NCBI GenBank assembly: GCA_947175515.1
Contig: CAMWNA010000009.1
Coordinates: forward strand, 1-37,405
DNA: 37,405 nucleotides
Reading direction: 5' to 3'
DNA from: an uncultured Clostridia bacterium
GTDB lineage: Bacteria > Bacillota > Clostridia > Christensenellales > Borkfalkiaceae
Part shown: positions 30,543-37,405 of the stretch, in pieces
Position numbering within the stretch: the stretch's first letter is position 1
Layout: each line of letters begins with the position of its first letter
Made by a program: the position numbers and the translations under genes
Notes under the pieces: model-generated
The model's input: only the letters and a program-made list of their open reading frames with translations
What the model was told of the DNA's origin: nothing
Databases searched by the model: none

Positions 30543-30604
30543 CTTGTAATTTTGCCGTTTTAATATAAAAACATATGTTTATATAAGTCGTAGCAAATTA
30601 CAAG
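30543..30604. repeat. Inverted repeat before the RHS operon
   Basis: CTTGTAATTTTGC (30543-30555) pairs with GCAAATTACAAG (30593-30604), one bulged base, enclosing the palindrome AACATATGTT. The right arm ends against the GGAGGG ribosome site of the next gene, so it could be an operator or a hairpin near the ribosome site. Confidence 0.45.
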
Positions 30605-30614
30605 GAGGGAAAAT

Positions 30615-31160
30615 ATGGACATTTGCAAAATGGCAGCCGAGTACGGTTTGGATACGCTTTTGATAGCGGCTTTAACCGTCATCTTTACGGGAATAGTTAA
30701 AATACCCATAAAGCGGCTTGCGCAAAAGACAGAGAACGGCAAAAAGTTTACCAAATTCATTACGCTTATCCCGATTGTTTCAGGCTTCGGTATAACGGCG
30801 TTGGTTTCTTTCGTTCTCACCAAGGACGTAAAGCTCGGGCAGGAGTTTTTCAGACAGTGGCTTTCCGCCGTAAGCTTAAGCCTTGCTATCTATGCGTTCT
30901 GGGAAAAGTTCGTTCCGTCGAAAAAGGCGGCGCTTTCGGGCGAGGAGCTGGAGGAAAGCAAAGGCATTTTAGAGCGAATTAAAATTGCGGTTGAAGCTTT
31001 GCCTTTTTTACGCGCAGAAGATACCGCTTTGCCTGCCGACGGTGAAGCGGCAACGACGGATAACGCGGAGGAAGCGCAATCGGCAGACAGCGGAAAGCCG
31101 CAGGCAGACGGAGCCGAAGAACAGCACAGAAAAATCGTATTGAAAAGCAAAAACAATTAA
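30615..31160 (+). CDS. Small membrane protein upstream of the RHS toxin, holin-like layout
   Basis: AAGGAGGG precedes the ATG. The N-terminal ~100 residues contain three hydrophobic segments (~12-30, ~50-68, ~80-98: LDTLLIAALTVIFTGIV, FITLIPIVSGFGITALVSFVL, WLSAVSLSLAIYAFW). The C-terminal ~75 residues are soluble, Ala/Glu/Asp-rich and low in complexity. The RHS gene begins 11 bases after its stop, so they are one operon. Small membrane proteins with this layout resemble phage holins; since the RHS protein has no signal peptide, a release or anchoring role is possible. This is inference; no family motif was identified. Confidence 0.65.
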   Translation: MDICKMAAEYGLDTLLIAALTVIFTGIVKIPIKRLAQKTENGKKFTKFITLIPIVSGFGITALVSFVLTKDVKLGQEFFRQWLSAVSLSLAIYAFWEKFVPSKKAALSGEELEESKGILERIKIAVEALPFLRAEDTALPADGEAATTDNAEEAQSADSGKPQADGAEEQHRKIVLKSKNN

Positions 31161-31171
31161 GGAGAAAATTT

Positions 31172-34100
31172 ATGGGTACATTAAAATTAAATTCAAACAC
31201 AGTGTCGGAAATAGCACGGGAGCAAGCAACCGCAGCTTTAGAGGTTGAAGCTTGCGCAGAAAGTTTAAAACAGACTGAGCCTGATGAAAAAAAGCAGACA
31301 ACAAGTCAAGCAACCGGAAAAATCTGCGGCATGCGCGAGGCAACGTTCAGTGATGCAAAAGGTGCGGAAAAGAAGATAATATATTCTTCACCTACGTTCT
31401 ACCGCAATGAAGCTTCAGGCGAATACGCAGAGATTAAGAACGAACTTACCGACATCGGCGAAGAAATCGTTAATTCGGAAAACTTTTATGAAGTCAGGTT
31501 TGACAAACGTCTCAAAGGCGGTAAAATTTTTGACGTAACCAAATGCGGAAAGAAAGTTTCTCTCTATACGGCGGACGCGGCGGCGTGTACGGGGCGTTCC
31601 TCATGCACTTGCGGACTTTGCCGTGAGGATAACAGCGTAACCTACGTCGGGCTCAACGGTGCGGATATTCACTATACCGCGTTCAACGACAAAATTAAGG
31701 AAGACATCATTATCACGCAGCGTCAGGAAAATTACGTTTATAACTTTAAGCTGGACGTCGGCGATATGACGGTTGAGGAAGGTGATAATTGCAGCCTTTT
31801 ATTAAAGGACGTGAACACGGGTGAAGTGATGTTTGAAATTCCGGCGCCTTATATGTATGATGCGAACGGCGTGCGCTCCTATGACGTTGAATATGAATTC
31901 GACGTAAACGGCGGCGAACTCGGGCTTAAGGTTACGGCGTCAGCAGAATTTATAAACGCGGAAGAACGCGCCTTCCCCGTAACAATTGATCCGCAGATAA
32001 TTTTAACGCCTTTGGACTTAGGGGTGTTTGAATTACGGACTATTTATTGGCAAAGCGGCGACGAGGATACTATTACTGACGATATTTTGTTGGTTACGAA
32101 AACTGGAAATCATTTTGGTGAAATTGCAGAGGTGTTTATCAACAAAAAGGCTATTGGTGAAATAGAGGGCAATGTATCCAACGTTACTTTAATTCTTACG
32201 GCAAAACCTACGGGCGTTGGGGAAATTGAGTTTGAGGGTTATAACGTCAAAAGAGACGGTGACGTATTTAAAGTTGATATAACTGACAACTTTCTTTCGA
32301 AATACGACAGTATTTATGTTCTTATAAAGAACAAAGAGCTTTATTATGAAAAAGTTGAATTCGAATTTTATACAAGAGGAGAATTTGCTCCTAAGTTATG
32401 TATTGAATATGAGAAACCTAAGGTTCCCGAGACGGACGAATTTGCTGAAACTTCAGAACCGAATTATAAGGAGCTTGTACTGGGAGATAGAGTGACGGGA
32501 TACTTTAATCTTAACGACGGTATGTTAACTGCTGCGTTCAATTCTGCTGATTTCGATTTAACCGTGCCCGTAAGTTTAATACACGTGCATAGGAAGCAAA
32601 AAGCTGCGGTCGGTAATGCAGGAGTAAATTGGAGATTAAACCTGCAACGAAGTTTAACGGTCTCAGAATCTGATAATCAAGCGAATACAGTTTTGTATTA
32701 TTTAGACGAACTTTCTGACGGACATCGACTTGAAGAAAAATATTACGTTTTAAATGACGGTGTTAAAAAATTTGTAAATAAGAACGAGGTCGATATAAGT
32801 ATTAACGGTCAACTTACTTATAGCGGTAAAGAAGTTTTAAGGCAAAGCTATTGCAAAGGCTTTACGCTTGTTCCTGAAATAAATGATTTTAAAGGCGTTG
32901 AGTTTCTGGAGCTGAGACAAGAGGAAGAGGCTGAGCTTGAAACGTTCGTGCAGTCATATTACGATACGTTGTCTAATTATGTTGTATATGACATAGAGGT
33001 AAAAGAAATAAGCAGCGATTATGATTTAATTAAATTTTCAAAAAGTAATTATATGGGTATTTTAAATCAAGTTAAAAAAACACCCAACCATATTCTATTG
33101 CCAAAAAGCGAAGCTTTGCAGTTGCAAGTATTAAATGATTCTGTAAGTCAGCTTAAGTTTCAGTTGATGAGATTTACCGATAAAACTTTGACGGAATATG
33201 GACTGTTATTTAAGCAACTAAATGCCGATAATGCCCAAATAGATTTTATTATTGAGCAGGCAAACAACAATCTTCCCAAATTGCAGGATGCGTTTGAAAA
33301 ATACTTCAACAAGAAAGCGCAGTTGGAGCTTTTGAAAAAGCAGACGCCTGTGAACTACCTCAAAGACGAAAACGGACATATCAGCGGCTTCAACGCGCAA
33401 GGTAACCTAGTTTGTATTTTCGACGCGTACGAAAACTACGTTGCAATCGACTACGACGCAAAAAACCGCATAAGCGCACTTACCGACAACGCCGGCAAAA
33501 CCGTTAAATTCAAGTACGAAAACGATTTACTGCAAAGCGTAACCGATAACCGCGGCAGAACGGTAAGCTACGCCTACGACGGCGCGGCGCTGAAGTCGGT
33601 AACGTTTGCCGACGGCAAAACTCTTTCGTTTAAGTATAAGGACAACAACTTCCGCACGATACAGTCAAGCGACGGCTACGAAGCCAAGTTCAATTTTATT
33701 GACGGAAAGCTTTCTTCCGTCACCAACACCGGAGCAACGCCCAAGACCGGAACTATAAGCGAGTTAACGTTTACGTACACAGACGGCACGGCTATTTCCG
33801 ACAGCGAAGGCAACGTTGAAAAATTCACCTTCTACAACAGCAAGCGGATAAAATCGCACGCGGTCACAGACGGCGCACTTGTTACTACGACGACGAATTA
33901 CGAATATGCGAACGACGGCGGCAAGCAGACAAAAGCCGTTACAAGCAGCAACGTTGACGATAAAACTACGACGTTTATAGAAAGGCTTAACGATTTGGAG
34001 CTTCCTGTATCGCGTACGGAGGACTGGCAGAAAATTTCCGATACGGTCAGCGTAAAAACCGTAACCGAATATTCGTATGACAACGAGGATAAGCTTATAA

Positions 34101-36796
34101 AACAGACGGTAACCAAGTTCACCAAGACATTGGGCGCGGAACCGCCCGTAACGGAGAAAACTTCCGTTGCTAATTACCATTACGACGCAAACGGCAGTTT
34201 GATATTGACCGAAAGCTTTGTAGTAGGCGAGGAGCAGACTGGCGGCGTAAACTACGAGCAGAAGGTTTATAATAAGCACGGCGCGGTCGTTAAGGAAATA
34301 AAATGGAACTCGCTGGATTCTTCAAGCCGCTTCTATACCGAAACCGACTTAGCAGACGACGGACGCGTATTGGCGGAAAAGGACGAAACGGGCGAAATTT
34401 GCGCAGAATACGAATACGCAAACGGCACTTCAACCCCTAATGCGGTGAAATACGCAAACGGCAGTAAATTCGCTTACGGCAGAAACGGTTTAAGCGATAC
34501 CGTAACTTCCGTAACCCAAAGCACCGAGGACGGTGAAGCCAACGTAACCGATATAACCTATCAGTACGGCTTGCCAGTAACGGTCAAAAGCGGCAATACG
34601 CAAATAGAATACGGCTACGACGCGAAAGGCAGAAAGACCTCCGTCAAAGTCAATGGTACATTGCAGTCATCGTATACCTACGGCAAATTTGTGGACACGG
34701 GCACAAGCGTGGACTTCGGAGAATACAAACAGGTCTTCAATGTCAACGGCAGTGACGTAAAAATACAAACGCAAAAGACCGCTTCGGCAGACGCCGGCCA
34801 AAAAGTGCGCAAGGTCCGCGAAAGACAGCTTATAAACGGCAAGGTTGAAGCGTATACCAAGGAGTACAACACCGACGGCACGCTTGGCAGCGTAGTAATT
34901 GACGGAACGACGACCGTAAATTATTCGTATGATAAGTACGGCAAACTTGTTGCGGCAAATACAATGAAGTCAGGCGAACAGTATATGAACGAAGTCTATA
35001 CGTATAACGCAAACGCTGAACTGACGAAGAAAGCCGTTACAGGCGCGGCTGCGCATACGTACACGTTTGAGTATAAGAATAACGCCGCGCGCGATTTGGA
35101 CTATATCGCTTTTGGTAACTACCAATTCAAACCCTTGACCGACGTAAACGGCAGGAACACGGGCAGGGAAATACTGGGCAGCGGTACGAATTATGTAGCG
35201 GCGGAGTATATCAGCTACCGCAAGGTGGGCGACCACGCAACTAATATGCCCTCGACGGTGTGGTACCGCAGCGGCATGAATATAAAGGACAGTATAAAGT
35301 ACAAGTACGATAAATGCGGAAATATAACCGAGGTAATAGAAAACGGACATACGACCGCAAAGTATACGTACGACGACTTAAACCGCATAGTAAGGGAAGA
35401 TAACAAGCCCTTAAACAAAACTGTATTGTACGCTTACGATAATAACGGCAATATAACCGAACGCTGCGAGTATTCGTATACAAGCAAGACCAGCGAAGAG
35501 CTTACCGAACTGAATTGTATTCATTATGACTACGATTACCGCGGCGACAAGATTTTAAGCTATAACGGCGAGTTGTTCAGACATAACGGGCAAGGTTGTC
35601 CCGTAGGTTACCGCAGTAAGTCAATGACGTGGAAGTACGGCAGACTTCTTGAAAGCTATAACGGAACGAACTTCTATTACGACGGTTTGGGCAGAAGAAC
35701 GCGCAAGGGCGATATAAGCTACGTGTACGATAACGACGGCAGACTTATAAAACAGAGCAACGGCTTGGAATTTATTTATGACGCAGGCGGAGTAATAGGC
35801 GTAAAATATAATAACATACAGTACTTCTACCGCAGGGACGCAAGGGGCAATATAATAGCCGTACTTGACAGCAGCGGTACAGTGGTGGTAAAATATATTT
35901 ACGACGCTTGGGGCAACCACGCAGTAGTTGATAGGAACGGCGAAGATATAGACGATATGACTAATATCGGTAATATGAACCCGTTCAGATATAACGGCTA
36001 TTACTACGACGTGGAAACAGGCTTCTACTATCTTAAGTCGAGATACTACGACCCCGAGCTTGGTAGATTCGTAAGCCAAGACAGTATAGAGTACGCTGAC
36101 CCTGAAACGATAAACGGACTTAACCTATACGCATACTGCGCGAATAACCCCGTAATGTACTTTGACCCGACGGGTAAGTTTTTCATAACAATTTTAGCGG
36201 TGCTTGTCGGCGCAGGGGTTGCTATTGGTGCAGCAGTAGGAGGTATATCCGCCGCTGTTAACCACGAAAATATCTGGAGTGGTATTTGGAAAGGTGCTTT
36301 AGTTGGTGGATTATTCGGTGTATCAGCAGCAACCATTGCAATTGGTGTCGGTATCCTTGGGATTGGAACAATTGGATCATCTATTTTAATAGGTGCAGGT
36401 GTAGGTTCTGCATATGCGTTAGCTACAAACTTAAATTCCCAGTTAAGTAACGGCGGCTTCGGTAGTTTAAATATGAAGTCACTCGGAATGTCTTGGGTAG
36501 CAGGTTTTGGTGTTGGCGCACTTTCCGGAGCTATGGGGTATGTTGGTAAAATTATCGGTTCAACGTTTGGACAAATGTTGGGTATAGCCCTATCGGGAAA
36601 ATATATTATAGGTACTTTGGTGTCAAAAATAATTTCAACGGGATTTTTAACAGGCGCAGGGACATTAATTGGTGGAGCATTAGGTGGTTACTTATTCAGT
36701 AAATTTATTAATGATTTAGCTACTGATTCAGGAATGCAAAACAATAATATTCCGCTCTGGATAGGTAGTATAATAAAAGCGTTTTTCAAGAGGTAA
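31172..36796 (+). CDS. Giant RHS/YD-repeat polymorphic toxin with hydrophobic C-terminal domain
   Basis: A 1874-residue protein without a signal peptide. Residues ~1-280 form an N-terminal region with a Cys cluster (CTGRSSCTCGLC, ~143-154). From ~720 to ~1600 many YD repeats build the RHS shell (YDAKNRISALTDNAGKTVKF, YAYDGAALKSVTF, YDDLNRIVRED, YDNNGNITE). The core ends with the diagnostic YYDVETGFYYLKSRYYD, GRFVSQDSIEYADP and NLYAYCANNPVMYFDPTG. The variable C-terminus (~206 residues) is Gly/Ala/Ile-rich with several potential membrane helices (AGVAIGAAVGGISAAV, SILIGAGVGSAYAL), suggesting membrane damage or a translocation segment. Two parts are visibly more AT-rich than the rest: ~32010-33330 and the C-terminal ~620 bases, signs of cassette exchange. 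The next gene is the likely immunity gene. Confidence 0.9.
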   Translation: MGTLKLNSNTVSEIAREQATAALEVEACAESLKQTEPDEKKQTTSQATGKICGMREATFSDAKGAEKKIIYSSPTFYRNEASGEYAEIKNELTDIGEEIVNSENFYEVRFDKRLKGGKIFDVTKCGKKVSLYTADAAACTGRSSCTCGLCREDNSVTYVGLNGADIHYTAFNDKIKEDIIITQRQENYVYNFKLDVGDMTVEEGDNCSLLLKDVNTGEVMFEIPAPYMYDANGVRSYDVEYEFDVNGGELGLKVTASAEFINAEERAFPVTIDPQIILTPLDLGVFELRTIYWQSGDEDTITDDILLVTKTGNHFGEIAEVFINKKAIGEIEGNVSNVTLILTAKPTGVGEIEFEGYNVKRDGDVFKVDITDNFLSKYDSIYVLIKNKELYYEKVEFEFYTRGEFAPKLCIEYEKPKVPETDEFAETSEPNYKELVLGDRVTGYFNLNDGMLTAAFNSADFDLTVPVSLIHVHRKQKAAVGNAGVNWRLNLQRSLTVSESDNQANTVLYYLDELSDGHRLEEKYYVLNDGVKKFVNKNEVDISINGQLTYSGKEVLRQSYCKGFTLVPEINDFKGVEFLELRQEEEAELETFVQSYYDTLSNYVVYDIEVKEISSDYDLIKFSKSNYMGILNQVKKTPNHILLPKSEALQLQVLNDSVSQLKFQLMRFTDKTLTEYGLLFKQLNADNAQIDFIIEQANNNLPKLQDAFEKYFNKKAQLELLKKQTPVNYLKDENGHISGFNAQGNLVCIFDAYENYVAIDYDAKNRISALTDNAGKTVKFKYENDLLQSVTDNRGRTVSYAYDGAALKSVTFADGKTLSFKYKDNNFRTIQSSDGYEAKFNFIDGKLSSVTNTGATPKTGTISELTFTYTDGTAISDSEGNVEKFTFYNSKRIKSHAVTDGALVTTTTNYEYANDGGKQTKAVTSSNVDDKTTTFIERLNDLELPVSRTEDWQKISDTVSVKTVTEYSYDNEDKLIKQTVTKFTKTLGAEPPVTEKTSVANYHYDANGSLILTESFVVGEEQTGGVNYEQKVYNKHGAVVKEIKWNSLDSSSRFYTETDLADDGRVLAEKDETGEICAEYEYANGTSTPNAVKYANGSKFAYGRNGLSDTVTSVTQSTEDGEANVTDITYQYGLPVTVKSGNTQIEYGYDAKGRKTSVKVNGTLQSSYTYGKFVDTGTSVDFGEYKQVFNVNGSDVKIQTQKTASADAGQKVRKVRERQLINGKVEAYTKEYNTDGTLGSVVIDGTTTVNYSYDKYGKLVAANTMKSGEQYMNEVYTYNANAELTKKAVTGAAAHTYTFEYKNNAARDLDYIAFGNYQFKPLTDVNGRNTGREILGSGTNYVAAEYISYRKVGDHATNMPSTVWYRSGMNIKDSIKYKYDKCGNITEVIENGHTTAKYTYDDLNRIVREDNKPLNKTVLYAYDNNGNITERCEYSYTSKTSEELTELNCIHYDYDYRGDKILSYNGELFRHNGQGCPVGYRSKSMTWKYGRLLESYNGTNFYYDGLGRRTRKGDISYVYDNDGRLIKQSNGLEFIYDAGGVIGVKYNNIQYFYRRDARGNIIAVLDSSGTVVVKYIYDAWGNHAVVDRNGEDIDDMTNIGNMNPFRYNGYYYDVETGFYYLKSRYYDPELGRFVSQDSIEYADPETINGLNLYAYCANNPVMYFDPTGKFFITILAVLVGAGVAIGAAVGGISAAVNHENIWSGIWKGALVGGLFGVSAATIAIGVGILGIGTIGSSILIGAGVGSAYALATNLNSQLSNGGFGSLNMKSLGMSWVAGFGVGALSGAMGYVGKIIGSTFGQMLGIALSGKYIIGTLVSKIISTGFLTGAGTLIGGALGGYLFSKFINDLATDSGMQNNNIPLWIGSIIKAFFKR

Positions 36797-36798
36797 TA

Positions 36799-37359
36799 AT
36801 GGCAAATTCTGAACGACAAAAAGAGATGTCAAAAATTGTAGGTTTATTAAATTATGGAACATTTTGGGGTGAGAGTAGAAAAAAAATTTTAATATCTTAT
36901 TTGATAGTTATTGTATTATGTATATCTTTGATGATTTTATCGATAGTTATGCTTTCAATTGAACAAACACATAACCCTGATTCTATTGTTGTTTTTGTGG
37001 TTTCTTTAACTGCTTTTGTGTTAGCATTTTCCGTATTACCGATAACATTAACAATCTTAATAATTAAAAATGAGAAAGTTAGGAAAGAAGTATCTTTATG
37101 GATTGAAGATTCAGTTAAAGTAGGAGCATTTGCGAAAAGTGTAGGTATAAAAAAACAACTTGGAATATTTCCATGTGTAAAAATACAAATAGATTTTGAT
37201 ATTAATGGTGTTCATTATTCTAGAGAGAGCCATAGTAATCATTATAAAGACAAAAGCTTTGAAGATGGATATTATTATATTTGGTCTAAGTACTGTGACC
37301 GCAAAATAGATATACTCTATTCGCCTAAGTATGACGAAGTAATGATATTAAAAGATTGA
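36799..37359 (+). CDS. Putative immunity protein for the RHS toxin, two membrane helices
   Basis: It starts two bases after the toxin stop (GAGG overlaps the toxin end) and shares the AT-rich composition of the toxin C-terminus. The 186-residue protein has two hydrophobic helices (~30-53 and ~65-88: YLIVIVLCISLMILSIVML, VVFVVSLTAFVLAFSVLPI) and a soluble C-terminal half (FPCVKIQIDFDINGVHYSRES, KYCDRKIDILYSPKYDEVMIL) that looks like a small beta-rich DUF3592-type domain. Immunity genes lie directly after their toxin C-termini, and a membrane location fits a membrane-acting toxin. No immunity family is recognised by sequence; the call rests on position. Confidence 0.65.
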   Translation: MANSERQKEMSKIVGLLNYGTFWGESRKKILISYLIVIVLCISLMILSIVMLSIEQTHNPDSIVVFVVSLTAFVLAFSVLPITLTILIIKNEKVRKEVSLWIEDSVKVGAFAKSVGIKKQLGIFPCVKIQIDFDINGVHYSRESHSNHYKDKSFEDGYYYIWSKYCDRKIDILYSPKYDEVMILKD

Positions 37360-37372
37360 TGTAGCGATAAAT

Positions 37373-37400
37373 AAAAGACGGGTAGGAATACCCGTCTTTT
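37373..37400 (+). terminator. Terminator of the RHS operon
   Basis: AAAAGACGGGTA and TACCCGTCTTTT form a perfect 12-bp stem with loop GGAA, ending in a T tract, 13 bases after the putative immunity gene. Confidence 0.9.
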
Positions 37401-37405
37401 ACTAT

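Noticed and set aside
36175-36796. Nuclease domain at the RHS C-terminus
   Set aside because: No HNH, DxDG or similar catalytic motif is visible; the segment is mainly hydrophobic and Gly-rich.

Overview
The window looks like a chromosome segment of an uncultured low-to-mid GC Bacillota, probably Clostridia. Evidence: Shine-Dalgarno sites of the AGGAGG type, frequent TTG/GTG starts, a NiaR-regulated NAD operon, a VanR/BceR-like two-component system beside an FtsX-type ABC exporter, Ktr/Trk potassium uptake, and a pMV158-like MobV mobilisation module. The first ~100 bases are homopolymer junk typical of a contig end.

Layout: (1) 0.1-1.2 kb: a frayed lipoprotein gene (minus) behind a candidate rod-shaped small RNA. 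(2) 1.3-4.1 kb: nadB-nadC-niaR, de novo NAD synthesis with its own nicotinate-sensing repressor. (3) 4.1-9.35 kb: response regulator, sensor kinase, ABC ATPase and FtsX permease; the same TTAAGAA-type direct repeats precede both the regulator gene and the transporter genes. (4) About 9.58-22.38 kb: an integrated mobilisable element bounded by a 20-base near-perfect repeat of the tRNA-Gln anticodon region. It has a tyrosine integrase beside the tRNA, CTCCCAAA repeats at both ends, a MobV oriT and relaxase, a large structured non-coding RNA, a Bro-N/Fic protein, an XRE/GIY-YIG pair, and a distinctly AT-rich four-gene operon of NurA-like nuclease, HerA-like ATPase, Hsp90/GHKL ATPase and radical SAM enzyme. 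(5) 22.4-28.2 kb: tRNA-Gln, a potassium-uptake pair (trkH-trkA type) and glmM-glmS for UDP-GlcNAc precursor supply. (6) 28.3-30.4 kb: a 6S-like structured RNA with its own promoter and terminator, a CxxxKDR phosphatase and a membrane protein. (7) 30.6-37.4 kb: a small membrane protein, a 1874-residue RHS/YD-repeat polymorphic toxin with a hydrophobic C-terminal domain, and a membrane-anchored putative immunity protein.

The best candidate for an undescribed system is the NurA-HerA-GHKL-radical SAM operon (9976-16344). It has one promoter and one terminator, almost no intergenic space, a base composition unlike the host, and sits as cargo in a mobilisable element. HerA-NurA is a known DNA-end-processing helicase/nuclease pair and HerA partners occur in phage defence. 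A GHKL switch ATPase plus a radical SAM enzyme with a cobalamin-binding-like N-terminus suggests a chemical modification or sensing step tied to DNA degradation. That function is inference; the gene identities rest on motifs visible in the sequence. Second in interest are the ~390-nt structured RNA in the mobilisation region and the rod RNA near 1.1 kb.
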